Shown: positions 23,263 through 36,211 of the stretch, piece after piece
How the letters are laid out: every line of letters begins with the position of its first letter
How positions within the stretch are numbered: the stretch's first letter is position 1
Assembly: GCA_963920525.1 (NCBI GenBank)
Contig: OY986435.1
Span: 302,077,908 to 302,141,907 of the forward strand
Length of the DNA stretch: 64,000 nucleotides
DNA from: Dichetophora obliterata
Lineage: Eukaryota; Arthropoda; Insecta; Diptera; Sciomyzidae
Reading direction: 5' to 3'
Notes under the pieces: generated by a model
Told to the model about the DNA's origin: nothing
Seen by the model: only the letters and a program-made list of their open reading frames with translations
Database searches by the model: none
Position numbers and translations under genes: made by a program

Positions 23263-23716
23263 GTCATGGCAAAATAACCATATACGGACATCACTACGTG
23301 ATAAAAGACCAAAAAAAAGACCCCTGTCTCTCAGTTTTGCCCAAAGTCCTCCAGGTTTTTTTATGGGCCCCCAAATATGTGGGGCCTCGGTGTCATTTTT
23401 GCAAAAAAATGATCATTTTCTAAAGCTCATATCTTGCAAACCGTTCAGAATTTTGATTTAATCTCTGAGGCAAAGTTGTAGCTCTTGTCATAAAGAATAA
23501 AAATTGTGAACATATAAAATAAAAAAACTTCATCTTCAAAGTCAAAATTGCAAAGAACTTTAAAAAAATAAATTTTTTTTTACCTTTTTTCCCCTGTTCA
23601 GGTCCAAAGGTAGCAAACCGTTCAAAATTCAAGGAAATAATCAACTACAAAAATGAACTTCAGATCTCAATAAACAACTTTCTAGAACATATGAACTTCT
23701 TAGGAATGATTCTTAA

Positions 23717-26305
23717 CACCGTTTAGATAGCGCTTAGGTAGCCGCAAAAGTGAAAAATTTCCCAAACATTTTTTAATTTCATTTGTTTTTTCTTTACTTC
23801 AACATTGAGGTACTATAAAGTCTTCTCCCGTAAGTGAAAAGGCATGTCGCAGGTTTCATAGTTATACTATTACTGATTTTATTTAGAGTTAGTAATAGTT
23901 AGTTACATTTAGAGTTAGGGTTGTAACAAAGAGTAGTAGCATAGATATTTAGTAATAATGATTCAGTGTTGTAGGGATTAGTAGTCTCAGCAGGGATGGC
24001 ACTACAATACTATGCTTTCTATTACAAAAATTATAAAAAAAAATATTCGTATTATGTTTATAATGTTGATGGCCCTGGACTTGCAAATCGCACTCTCTTA
24101 AGTTGTAGATCTAAATCGTCGTCCGAATCGTCCGAATCTGACTCTGATTCAGAACTTATGGTGTCCACAGGCACGTTACTTCCAGACTGCCCTCCATCAT
24201 CAGCTTTTTCTTCTTCAGATACTTCATTAACATCATACAGGGTGATCTTGTGACTCCACCAACATACATGAAATGAATTAGAAAAGAAATCAAAAAAGGA
24301 ATGCAAAACAATGCATCAATAAAATTGATGTTACCTCTGCAAGCAATGCGTTGAGTTTTTTGCCTTTGTACCGTTTTTCCATGGGCATTGTGGTTTGGTG
24401 AAACCATTCTCCTTGCTCAACGGATTCGGTAGGGAGTTGTTTGATAAAATCGTCAAAATGAAAATGAAGAAAATGCAGCTTTAATGTCATCGATGTGCCG
24501 ATTTTCTCAAAATAATACAGCATTTCTTTCACCCATTCTCTTGCTTCCGGTTCCGTGTATCGATCCCCTCCCAAGACTCTGGTGCATACACGCTGAAGGT
24601 AAATCCATGCCATTGTATGATTATAATCATGAAGCGATGATTCAAAGTTGCTCTTGAATAGTTTTCTAATGTCAGGGCCATTAAGTACGCCTGTTAAATG
24701 AAGACAAAAATCAAGACAGAAAAGAAAACATTAACAAAGTGAAAATAGTACAATGAGGTGAACAAAAATTCATTTAAATTTACTACAATACCTTCTTTAT
24801 TTTGTCGTCGCTACGCTTTGGGAAAACGCTTTTCAAATAGTCGAATTCGTTTGGACAATTTACAACGGCCACTTCGATGAATTTTTTAACAATTCCCAAT
24901 TTTATGTGGAGCGGTGGCAGCAAGATGTCTTGAGTATTGTCTATTAAAGGTGCATTCCTCAGTTTATTTTGTTTCATTTGTTCCTCCACACTTCCTCTTG
25001 GTCTCCACGAATTACGTTGGCATTGATTCAGAGGTGAGCGCAAATCCCAATTACAAAGAAAACAAAAGAATTTTGGAAAGCCGCCCTTATCGATGATCCC
25101 TTGCAAAATGTTGATGACCTTCAAATCACAGCAAATATTCCATTTATTTTCGTAGTATTTGATTTTTTTCCATTATATCTTTCAATGTTTCATAGCTTTC
25201 TTTCATGTTAATACCCATTGCTAGCGGAATGGAAGGTTTTCGGTTCGACACATGCAACAACACTGCTTTCAAGCTTGAAACAGAACCATCAATAAATAAT
25301 CTCCACTCACTAGCGATGTAGTTCATTCCCTTTTTTACCACCAAAGCTCTTACATAGTTGCAGTAAGCGAACGAATTGTCATCATTTAGAGTGTAGAGGC
25401 TCTAAATTCAGCTTGCCGTTTGCGGTACGCCGTAGAGTTCACATTACCATGTGTGAGTTTTCTTTGCTTTAAAAACGCTGTCAAAAATATGGCAAGTCGC
25501 TGCGATAATCCTAATATGGCCACAATGAAATCCATTTCCATTTGTGTTATTAGTTGTGGTCCATCTCTTCCAGCTCATAATCGGTATCAAATGGATCTTC
25601 ATAAGTAACACCACTTGCTCTAGTCATTCCTGTACATTCTGTACTGCGATCTGGAGTTGGCGGCGTTGGTGATACAAAATTTTTAGGTGCAAGCACTGGT
25701 GGTGTGGCTGTTACAGTTGCTTTATAACTTTTGTTCCTCTCAGCATATCGATTTAGACCACATGTGTAATTTACGCATGCATAGCAACTGTTTTCATCAT
25801 GATCACCTGGAAGATTAATCCAGTTTACCGGCTTACAATACTTCATACTATGTTTGCCTCCACTCAACCATAAAAATGTTTTAACATTGGCGACACACTG
25901 TATTAGGTGTGTAATTTTCACCGGTCAAGTCTACTTCGTCGAAAAAAAACTTATATGCTTTCTTGAATTGACTAGTTAAAAGATTCTTTTCCTTTTGCAA
26001 TGTTGTAGAACTTTTTTTCTGATTTGATGACCGCAAACGTAGCAAAATAAATCAATATTTTCACACTGCATATTGAAATTGTCAGTTGCCAATATTGTCT
26101 GCGAATTATGCTGTAGCACTTTCACTTTTTTTACTTTCCCTTTATAACTTTCACCGCTGAGCTCTTGTTAACGTCGCGCTGTGTAATGCCTCGATGTGAG
26201 CGTCGTGTCGCTTTTATATTGTTCCGTGTGCTAAGCTTACTGAATTGCCTGTGCTGTTGCAGTCGGTGCGTGATCGCGTGATAACTAAGCGCTACCTAAA
26301 CGGTG
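23717..26305 (-). mobile_element. 2.6-kb DNA transposon, TTAA-flanked, with its own transposase gene
   Basis: Ends CACCGTTTAGATAGCGCTTA and inverted CACCGTTTAGGTAGCGCTTA (1 mismatch in 20). TTAA lies at 23713-23716 and 26306-26309, consistent with a TTAA target duplication. The single decayed gene fills most of the interior on the minus strand. Known: TTAA duplications occur in Kolobok and piggyBac superfamilies; the protein is clearly not piggyBac-like. Inference: a Kolobok-like or unnamed TTAA element nested in the outer long-TIR element. Confidence 0.75.
24058..26071 (-). pseudogene. Decayed transposase-like gene of an unnamed animal TE protein family
   Basis: Read on the minus strand from ATG at 26071. 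N-terminus NIDLFCYVCGHQIRKK and, after a stop and a shift, a CRQC pair then NSCYACVNYT: paired cysteines like a zinc-binding domain. Middle: SEWRLFIDGSVSSLKAVLLH, then PSIPLAMGINMKESYETLKD; a frameshift in an A run (~25150) leads to WNICCDLKVINILQG, FFCFLCNWDLRS and ILLPPLHIKLGIVKKFIE. A likely intron lies near 24690-24785 (TTTAACAG acceptor). Then LNGPDIRKLF, TLKLHFLHFHFDDF and SVEQGEWFHQTTMPMEKRY, and an acidic Ser/Asp/Glu tail ending at 24058. I recognise this motif order from many unannotated insect, hydrozoan and vertebrate proteins (WRLFIDSS, ICGDLKV, CFLCxWDSR, LLPPLHIKLG, EEQGERFHQ), without a settled name. At least three frameshifts or stops make this copy inactive. Confidence 0.75.
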
Positions 26306-28895
26306 TTAACCCTTGGACAAACACATGGTTCTGGCCAGGCATATTTAATTTTTGAGCGTTAATTAAACATAAAAGACATTAAACATGACAAGAACTACAA
26401 TGTGAATTCAATGCAGATGTTTGCTTCCAGATAGTTTTTTGATAGAAGTTTTTTTGATTTTATATGTTCACAATTTCATCTTTATGACAAGAGCTAAAAT
26501 GTGTTTCCAGGTATTTTTTTTATATTTTGGGTTGTTTTTATGTGAATTCAATGCAAATGTTTGCTTCCAGGTAGTTGTTTGACAGTTTGGGCACGGGAAC
26601 TCACCTACCAGCTTGAGAATTTTTATTAGAATGCAGTTACTATCAGTGAAGGTACAGTGCACTCACACATTCGGCCTCCTGACTGACAATTATTTACGTT
26701 CAAAGTTTTGAAATAAACTCTTTTTTAAGAAATCGCTTATTTTCTTACACTTCAATTGTTTTTTTTACTAGGGCTGTTTTTTGAGAAAACCAGATTTTTA
26801 TTAAAAAAGTGAGGTAAAAAATCTTTCTTTTTTAATTTGCCCCAATGAGTTAATAAAAATTAACATATTTATATACAGATTAATAGCGTTTTCAAAGGTC
26901 TTCTCAATGATACCCATCTCAACCAGATCGGACAAGAAATGGGTGAGCTGTAAGGGATTATATACTCAAGCTATAAAGGCCTATATCTCAAGAAGTTGGA
27001 TCGGCCTCCTTAAAAAAACTTTGGGGTTTTAATCAGCGCTGTAAGCCCTACCAGACCAAAGAAAATTGGCGCATTTTTCATAAAGTAAATATGTTCGTAA
27101 AAGCGGAAAATAAAAAAACGCTTTTTGGGCCATTTTTCGCTCATTTTTTAATTTTTTTTTGCGATTTTGACCTTGAAGATGAAGTTTTTTATTTTATATG
27201 TTAAAAATTTTTGTTTTTTATGACAAGAGCTACAACTTTGCCTTGGAGAGTAAATCTAAATTCCGAACGGTTTGCAAGATATGAGCTTGAGAAAATGATC
27301 ATTTTTTTGCAAAAATGACACCGAGGCCCCACATCTTTGGGGGCCCATAAAAAAAAACCTGGTGGACTTTGGGCAAAACTGGGAGACAGGGGTCTTTTTT
27401 TTTGGTCTTTTATCACGTAGTGGTGTCTGTATATGGTTATTTTAAATAACAATTATAATAAAAAGTAAATAAAATTAAATATAATTAATAGTTTAAAAAT
27501 GAACGTGCTGAAGGAAATTTAATACAAAACAATAACAATTTTGTAAGGATATAAAAAATGACAAATTGAGAGGTAATTAAATTAGGCATCATGGCACATG
27601 AGGACATTATAGAGTATTGTTATTTATTAGATTTCCGGCATACATAGACATTAACTCTTATAGGCTAATGATGTAATACTCAAGGATATAAAATTTAATA
27701 AAAAATAACAGTAAGAAATAAAGAACACAGTCATAAGAATATAACAGAATTATTATAAGATTAACAAAAAATAAAAAAAAAATAAATAAAAGTGTATATG
27801 ATATTAATTGGGCAAAAATTAATAGCATAAGAGACATGATACATTTGGAGAAGCTTAAGGTTAATTTGAAAGCGATTTCTTGGAATATTATCAAAGATAT
27901 CAATCATGGACAAGACCCGATTAGCTTCAATGGTGCAAAGTGTAATAGGCTCATTTTGAGCATAAGCAGCTCTATGGAAAGGTACGCGAAAATTAAACTG
28001 ATTCCTAAGGAATCGAGATGGGTAATTAAAATCTAATAAATCAAGCAGAGCAGGACACTGAATATGATGATGGAGTCAATCGCAAATAAAATTGACAGAC
28101 TGAATATTACGTCTAGATTCAAGTGAGAGAATATCAATTAAGGCACATCTAGTGGTGTAGGGTGGAGGCTGAGGGAGGTTCCAGTTAAGTTTGAAAACCA
28201 TGAATCTTGTGAATTTTTTCTGAACTCTTTCGATTCTAAGAGATTGAGTGGAGGAAGCAGGATTCCATAAAAGTGAGCAGTATTCTAAATGTGGCTGAAC
28301 TAGTGCTGCATATAAACTTTTTAGGGTCATTAAATTCTTTAGAATTCCTTATTTATTCTTTTTCACTATTCTTTTTTATTCACTCCTAGCATGGAGTGAG
28401 ATTTATTGAGGGTAAGATTGATGTGATCTTTAAAAATTAAACAGGGGTCTAATAGAATTCTAAGATCTTTCTTTAAAGTAATCATCTCAAGTTCACATGA
28501 ATTTATGGAATACGGGCTAATTAATTCACCTACATAAAGTGAAACATTGGCATTTGGAAACATTGAGATGTAATTTATTTACTTCACACCAGGTATAGAC
28601 TAAGTCGATGTCTGATTGAAGTAAATTTACATCAGCGCTTGATTTAATAGATCGGAATAGTTTAAGATCATCCGCAAAAAGAAGGCACTGGGAATGACGT
28701 ATGACCGTGGGCAAATCGTTAATAAATAGAAGGAACAGGAGGGGCCCTAGATGGCTTCCTTGAGGAACACCAGATGTAACGTCAAAGATGAGTTGTGATA
28801 TCCTTTATTATTACCGACTGGATGCGGTTAGATAGATATGATTGGAATCATCTTAAAAGATTCGAATGAATTCCAAGGGAGGCGAGTTTAAATAT

Positions 28896-30903
28896 TAAAT
28901 GCAGGAGGCTTTTGCAGGATTGGAATTGGCTGAAATGTACGCGTTATTTTGTTCTGTCCTAAATGATTTGATTAGGAGTTTTGTCCCAAAGAAGAGTACT
29001 CGTAGCTCTAATCATCCGCTTTGGTTTAATCAGCGGCTAGGGAATTTAAAGAATAAAATGAATAAAGCGTATAAAAGGTTTAGAAGTTCCAGGGATAATC
29101 AATAACTAAAGCAGCGTTATCTAATTTGTCTCAATGAATTCAAGAGCCTTAATAAATTTCTTTTTAAATCCTATATCACATCAATTGAAGATAAGCTTAA
29201 AGAAAACAGTAAAGTTTTCTGGTCCTAAATAAATTTGAAGCGGAAATCTAGCGGCATTCCTAATTTTATGGTTTATAAGGGAACTTATACTGAGGATACT
29301 CTTACCTTTTGTAATTATTTCGCTGATTACTTTAAATCGGTTTACTCGATGGATTCATAACCTCATACATCTCCCGTTATTTTGGATCATAATTCCCTTT
29401 TAAATTTAGGTAACTTCACAATAGAGGAATCAGAGGTTTAAATTTGCTATTGAATATCAAATCTTCTTCTGCGGCTGGCCATGATGGTATAGCGCCTATT
29501 TTGCTAAAAAGATGCGCGCCTGTAATTTCTCGCCCTTTATCTATTATATTCAATGTTGTTCCGATTCACAAATCAGATCCGAAGCAGGATGTCTGCAACT
29601 AGAGGCCGATAAGTAAAATGTTATGCGTGCCTAAAGTCTTTGAGAAAATTGTTTATGAAAAACTATCGTTTCTTGTAAAAAATATAATTTCTGTGAATCA
29701 ACATGGCTTCTTATCTGGCAGATCAACTGCGACTAATCTAAATCTATTTTGTTATTCTGTAATTAAAAACTTTTCTTATGATTTACAAACGGATGCTATT
29801 TTTACAGATTTCGCTAAAGCGTTTGATAGTGTTAATCATGACACTCTTTTGCTAAAACTTTCTGCTATTGGATTTCATTCAAGTCTGCATACATGGCTGA
29901 GATCGTATCTCATTAATCGAAGGCAAAACGTGAAAATAAATGATTGCTTGTCCGCAGCTATACAGGTCTCGTCATCTTGGTGCACTTTTATTTCTTATCT
30001 TCATTAATGACCTTCCTCTAGTCATAGAATACTCAAGATGTCTTCTTTTTGCCGATGACCTAAAACTTTTCCGGTCAATAGAATCTGTCAATGATTTTAA
30101 ACTACTTCAATATGACCTTAACTCTGTTGCCAATTGATGCTTAGTTAATAATCTTCCCTTAAACATTTCAATGTGTCAGTGTCTCTCCTTTACTAGGTCT
30201 TCATCCCCTATTATCTGGAATTATTCTGGACTTGGGAGTTTATTTGAATCAAAAATTAATGTTTAAAAATCATATCGAATTGATTATTGCGAAATGTTAG
30301 GGTTATTAAAAAGAAATTCCACAGATTTTTCTGACCCGTACACCCTTAAGACACTTTATTGTTCTTTAGTGAGACCGCACCTTGAATATTGCTCTACGAT
30401 TTGGAACCCTTACTACCTTGTATACTCCAATAGACTAGAATCGGTCCAACGTAATTTCACAAGATACATGTGGTTCAAATTAAATTGGGATCGACCCATA
30501 GTCGATTATGCTACCCGATGCGCCCTAGTTAGCCTCACTCCACTTACTAGAGAAAAAGCTTCTCTGTCATGCTTATTTGGGATCTAATTCACAATAACAT
30601 CCATGTCCGGAATTACTTTCTCAGATAGACTTCTATACTCCATCACGGTTTCTCCGCATCCATTTCCATCCAGCAGCGGATTTATTTCGTAATATCTCCA
30701 GAAATGCTTTTAAAGATAATCTTGTATTAAGCATTATGGCTCGTGAGTTTTGATCTGTTTTATTTTTAAAATTGTATCTCTTTATTTAATAAGTTTAAAT
30801 TTCTCTATTCATTTCATCCGTAAATTTTTTGGTAAATAACGATATATGTAAATATTTCCTATTGTAAGCTATCTAAAGTAGTCTGTAAGAGTGAAAAAAA
30901 AAA
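28896..30903 (+). mobile_element. CR1/Jockey-group LINE, plus strand, nested in the minus-strand copy
   Basis: Reads SSNHPLWFNQRLGNLKNKMN (28999-), SKVFWS, then in broken frames to the RT: LCVPKVFEKIVYEKLSFLV (29621-), NQHGFLSGRSTATNLNLF, AIFTDFAKAFDSVNHDTLLL (29797-), TWLRSYLINRRQNVKINDC, ALLFLIFINDLPLV, CLLFADDLKLFRSIES (intact FADD, ~30040), ending RPHLEYCSTIWNPYY (30376-) and a poly(A) run at 30893-30903. It splits the minus-strand LINE between its AFDKVCH and KLASLG segments; AAATG-like sequence flanks both sides. 5'-truncated, with several stops. Closely related to, but not the same sequence as, its host. Confidence 0.85.
29618..30137 (+). pseudogene. Best-preserved RT segment of the nested LINE
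   Basis: Two overlapping frames (29618-30007 and 29940-30137) carry RT motifs from VFEKIVYEKL through xGFLSGRSTATNL, the first catalytic Asp block FTDFAKAFDSVNHDTL, and FADDLKLFRSI with the paired catalytic aspartates. A one-base shift near the SSG(V)PQGS position joins them, so the palm domain is nearly complete but not in one frame. Product would be a reverse transcriptase acting at genomic target sites. Part of 28896-30903. Confidence 0.8.
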
Positions 30904-32190
30904 ATGTTAGTGGCAGACTTTATCGAACGCCTTCGCAAAATCAGTGAATATAACATCAGTTTGCAGGCCAGCTTCAAAGTTTGTAATAACAAAATTGCAA
31001 AAGAGTGCCAGGTTAATCAATGTTGATCTACCGATTAAGAACCCATGTTGTTCAGAGGATATAAACTTTTTGACATGAAAGGACATTTTGTTATAACTGA
31101 TTTTATCAAAGACTTTAGGGATATAGGAAAGCTTACAAATGGGTCTATAATTTTTGATATCCTGTTTAAAACCACATTTATGGACTGGGACGATATGAGA
31201 ATGTTTCCAATTATCTAAAAAACAACTCGCGGATTAAGAATTCTTTAATATCAAGAAAAAGGGGTGATGCCAGAGATACGGCGCAATTTTTCAATACCGT
31301 TTGAGCTATGCCATCAGAGCCTGCAGTTGGGCTATTTTTAAGGTTTGACAGAGCAGATTTAATATCACCAAGACTTAAGACTGATTCAGAAGGGCTAATA
31401 AGTGATACTGGATCAGGATTAGAAGCCGGAGAATAAACAGACATAAAATAATTAGCAAACAAGTTACATATAGTTTCCGCACTGTCCGAAGAGGAGTCAA
31501 GATAAAACATAGAGCTAGGTTATCCATTAGATTTTCTTTTATTGTTGATGAAAGTCCAAAAATATTTACTATTTTTTTTGAGTAATTGTTCAGTTGAGGA
31601 GATGTAAGAGTTGTAAAGGAATTTGTTAAGAATGTTGAACTCATGATTGAGAGACAAGTAGATGGTTTTTAGATTCAGGTTTAGAATATCATTTCTAAAG
31701 CGCTTAAAAGCTTTAATCTTTTTGCTTTTCAAGTTAACGAGTCTTTTGTTAAAACAAGGAGGGTTATTATTACTAACAGTCTGTTTGAAGAGTACAAATT
31801 GACGGTTTGAGTGTTTCAATATTGATATAAAGCTGTCATAAGGAGCGGATAGCTCAAATTCACGAGAGATAAAGTCCCAGGAAATTGAGGATAAATAATC
31901 GTTTATTGCACCAAAGTTAGCCTTTATTAAAGTAAAGTGTTGAACAGTGATTAATGGCCTGTTTTTGGTATTGATAAAATGAAAATTCTAGAAGAAGAGG
32001 TTTATGATAAATAGTGCCATTAAAAATTGGTAAAGAAGGAACCTCGAGTGTTACGATAAATTCTTCATCCACAAATATTAAATCTAGAGTACAATTATTA
32101 TCATTCGTAACATTATTGATTTGAATTTAATCATATTGACTAAAAAAATCAATTAATAGAGCCTCACTCTGGCTATGAGCAGAGTGAATT

Positions 32191-35100
32191 CTTTATTCAT
32201 TCAATTAAACGAAAATTTACCATACGATACTTTCCTAAAACTAACTGGGAAAATAGAGGGAATGCTGCCGGTTCCTACCATACGCCTTCGACCGGATAAT
32301 TGAAGTCCGACTTACCTTTTTGTGCTTTGTATTGAAGGCCCAGCACAAAAATTTCGTTAGACTAATATATATAGAGATATTCGTCTGAGAAAAGTTAAGC
32401 GTTGTTATCTATACATAAATAGTCGTAGGCGAAACAGTTAAGAATCATTTTCTCCCGTGTTTCTCAGACGGTTTTGATAGTTTTTTTTGCACCGAATAAT
32501 GTTTTATAGAAATTCACCTGCTGTGTTAACAGTTGAAATGATGTATGATATATTCCACACTGTGCGATGAGTTTGCTTACGTACTCACTCATATGAGCGT
32601 AGAAAGTGAAAAAACTATTTTCTATTTCTATTTCTATTTTCAGTTTATCGCTCACATTGCGCTCTCTTCTAAGCGAGAGAACTGGAGGCTAACTCATTAG
32701 AAAAGTAAAAGTGATGCCAAATTTTTATAACAAACACATGTTTTTGACATTAATTTTGTGTCGAATCAACAGAAAATGTGTGCGAAAAGGTCGAATTTCG
32801 ACCACTGGCGAACTCTAAAACATTGAATTTTCCACTATCTTTACGATACAAAGCTAAACATACTCCATTCGGTTAGCCGTGTCCAGTCCAGTGACATGGG
32901 GTTAATTGTTTGTTTTGTTTCCTTCTATTTTATACATTTTAATTCAGCATTTTTGCAAGCACAGAAAAAGCACATACTGCACAGCTTGTTAGTAGTTTAA
33001 ACCAGTGAATGTCGACGTTAAAGGTCAACTTTCCCCACTTCATTGCTTTGGCCACTTTATATTTGGTCTGGATAGAACTGTGTTTTTGCGTTTTTATAAG
33101 AAAAAAATTATGTACCTATAAAAAAAATTTAAATTGTATGAGAAATAAGCTAAGTATTGTCAAAGTGATATAAATCAAGTTATACTTTGATTTTTGTGTT
33201 AGACTTACTTAGTTATCGCTTTTATTTTTTGTTATTTTTTTTGCTATTTTCAAAAAATTTCTATTAAAAAAACTTCAACGTATCCAAATACTGCTCTTTT
33301 ATCACTCTCATAAAACCCCATCGACTGTGTATGTTTCTACAAAACTAATATATGTTTGTTGCTGTGCGGTCATCGCTACTATTGTTTCGCACACAAACCT
33401 AATTAAGTTACTAGGAATGAGGAATGTACATGCATAACTTAAAGATACATTTTATTGCTTATGTATCTCGGCAACGTTAGCACTGCTGACATAAATTTAA
33501 AACTTTGACGTGAGTCATGCATAGAAAAAAAAAAAAAGATCTATATACGAGTGAAATATTTGGTATCTTTATATTTCGCCAACCATGAAAATTATAAACG
33601 CAGCATACGTAAACAACAACAAGTACAACACTCACAACAAAAGGTTGAATAATGAAATTAAAGAATGCAAAATGTACAAGTGCTCGTTACTCAAATATCC
33701 AAAGTGCAAAAAACAATTAAACAAACAAAATTTTTTTTAAAGAGTATCTATTTTAAACTGTATAACTGCTATATGCAAGTAACAGATATTTGCGCATTTT
33801 GATGCTCTAGTGATAATAAAGCATTTAGGTGGATTCAGTTAAGCATTCCTTCCGCGTATACTTAAAAGTTTTTACTCGCTTCTAGCGCATAGAAATGCCA
33901 ACAATGTGCGAATAATTTTAATGAAAGGAGACACGCTTATTGTCTCTAGTCTCGAGTCTCGAGCTATGATGCTATAAATAAGATACAAAATATTGAAATC
34001 TTAGCTTCATATGCTTTCTTTAGAATATTTTTAAGAAACCGAGCATAAACGAGCTGTCATAAACGTCAGCTTGGTACAACATTGTTACTTGTAGATTTTA
34101 CGATAGAAAAGTTATTATACAAAATTTACATAAAAATTATAGTGACTTCAGCTTTTCTTTTACACTAACAACCCAAAAGTAAACCGGTAGCCACTATAAA
34201 TTTCCGAATTGTTTATTTTGTTCTCTAACTAAAAAAACATTTTTTTTTAATTTTTTGGATTATTTTGTTAACATTTTTTTTGTAAAAGTTGATTTTTGGA
34301 AAGGTGCTGTACATTTTTGATCACAACTCAAGAACGGTTCTTCCGAGCTGGTTATTGGAATAAATCAAATTTAATAACTAACAAATAATGATATTACGCA
34401 GATTTTCCATTAGTTCGTTGTTTCTTAAACAGCTTGCATGGAAATACGAAAACAATAACTTTTTTCAGCAAAATTTAAATAAATGATGGAGGAGAAAAAT
34501 GAGCCAAAACGGAGCAAAACTACTTTGTATGCCAGGTTGGCATGGTTTCGATACGATTTGGCTCAAAGAGAGCGGTATCTGTGTTTAACCGTTATAAATG
34601 TATGTATGCATGTTCATTTGTTCCACCCACACTTCTAAACTACTTATCATAATTTGACAAATGAGGCATCGTTGGAAGCGTTTTGATTGTCTGCTGGTTA
34701 TAGGCTATATGACGTTACTTTAAATTTAATATAGCCGTCTCTTGAGGACATGATGTCATGATCTACAAAAAATTTTTTGTGACAAGAAAATGAATTATCG
34801 TTAGAAGCATTCTGATCATCCTCTTGCATGGCGCGAGTATATTTATAAAAGGTTATTGCGTAAATTGCAGTATTTGTAAATTTTGAGACGGTTATAAGTT
34901 AAGAATTACGGAAAGATCGATAATGAAATTTGGCGTACTGATTTTTTGGGATGTCATGAACCTTCTCATATTACATTTTTTCTAATAAAAAAAAGAGCAC
35001 AGCTCTTATTAATTCGTAAATTCAAGTCCGCAATTCGTCGTTCAGACAACCTCGTTTTTTTTTAATTCCCATTATGAAAGCCAGTGAAAATCTTACAGTG

Positions 35101-35561
35101 GAACGAATACTTAGAACGAAATCATGTAATTATGTTAATTCAAACTCAGAAAAGCCGATGAAGTCGCTGGGTTTTCGATCGAATCAATATTTGCCTCGAC
35201 AATTCCATCGACAAACTCGATCTCGTTATGATCAGAGTATCGTAAAATGACCCTGTAAGTAATTGCAAAATATAATTTTTTTACTGAAAATTTAAAAACT
35301 TGATATATTCTAACATTAGTGCCATTTGTTTACGGATTATTGTTTTGTTTTAACGTTTCCTATTCCGTCCTACAAATATTTGAAAATATATTTTTGAAAA
35401 AAATTGCTGAACTCATTTTAATAAATATGATTCATTCCATATAAAATCATGAAATCGCATCGTAATACCATTTTAGCAAATCTTCTTTCTGGTTTCAGAG
35501 ACGTAAAACAACAGCTGGAAAATTTTTCAAATACTCCAGTTTCCGATCTTATGCTTTTCAT
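32191..35561. other. Intronic DNA, no recognised gene or transposon
   Basis: AT-rich, with A/T homopolymers (e.g. 33230-33290) and no match to other parts of the window. The only frame of note (32464-32655, minus) lacks a domain. Possibly unique intron sequence. Confidence 0.35.
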
Positions 35562-35988
35562 CCCAGCAAACCATATCTTGGTAGAATAATGTTATGATAG
35601 TCTGACGATATCGTTACGATATCTTAATACACAAATACGCGATATCGTCCCGATAGTACAGTTAGCAATAGCATTTCGATATCATTACGGTATCTATATA
35701 ACAAATTTCTGGATATCATCATGATAGTATAATTACGATAGAATTTCGATAACGTAACGTTATCTATATTAAAAAATACTAGATATCATTACGATATTAT
35801 ATTAACGATAGCATTGCGACATATTACCAATATCTATAATAAATACGTACTCGATATATATAATTTCGCTGGTACTGATATTTGGATTAAATAAACACCA
35901 CTAGGACTTAACTATTTACGTACGCTTTTTGTATTATGATGAGTAACCAAGAAAACATATTCAAAACTTTTATATGAAAAAATTCTAA

Positions 35989-36211
35989 TGCTTGGTTTTC
36001 ACCATGTCATTTTTATGACGACACAAAAGTTTATCACGTGAAATATCACCTTAATAAACTCTAGAACGTTTTCTGCGTAGCTTCATTTAATAATTTATTT
36101 GTTTTTAATTTTCCAAGATTGCCAAAGTTAGAAAAAAATGTCAATATGTTGTTATTTTCAATTTGATTGACAACAACTGACCACTTAAAGTGACATAGTG
36201 AAAACCAAGCA
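35989..36211. mobile_element. 223-bp TAA-flanked MITE (PIF/Harbinger-like), copy A
   Basis: Ends TGCTTGGTTTTCACCATGTCA-like, inverted TGCTTGGTTTTCACTATGTC; TAA at 35986-35988 and 36212-36214. Interrupts CGATATCG transposon copy 2, where copy 1 is uninterrupted. Known: PIF/Harbinger elements duplicate a 3-bp TWA target. Second copy at 47166-47388 is the same length. Confidence 0.85.

Larger units (their letters stand above)
23271..27443. mobile_element. Outer element with ~300-bp terminal inverted repeats
   Basis: Left terminus AAAATAACCATATACGGACA.. and inverted right terminus AAAATAACCATATACAGACA.. match for about 300 bp at roughly 90% (left 23271-23575, right ~27125-27443), including CACTACGTGATAAAAGACC and GGGGCCTCGGTGTCATTTTT. 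The target duplication is unclear. The interior contains the independent TTAA-flanked transposon 23717-26305; the remaining interior is non-coding, with a 140-bp-spaced duplication around GATGTTTGCTTCCAG (26413 and 26553). Confidence 0.8.
27450..32190 (-). mobile_element. CR1/Jockey-group LINE, minus strand, with nested insertion at 28896-30903
   Basis: Read right to left: C-terminal endonuclease remnant (CTLDLIFVDEEFIVTLEVP, 32090-32030), NPPCFNKRLVNLKSKKIKAF (31760s), YFWTFINNKRKSNG (31560s), ALSNLKNSPTAGSDGIAQTV (~31330), VIFTDFAKAFDKVCH (~30930), then after the nested element KLASLGIHSN, SYLSNRIQSVIIKD (~28830), SGVPQGSHLGPLLFLLFIND (~28740), CLLFADDLKLFRSI (intact FADD, ~28690), WCEVNKLHLNVSKCQCF, then LYAALVQPHLEYCSLLWNPA (~28300) and VQKKFTRFMVFKLNW. 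A 3' tail extends to ~27450. Frameshifts and a few stops make it inactive. Truncated at the 5' side near 32190. Confidence 0.85.
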
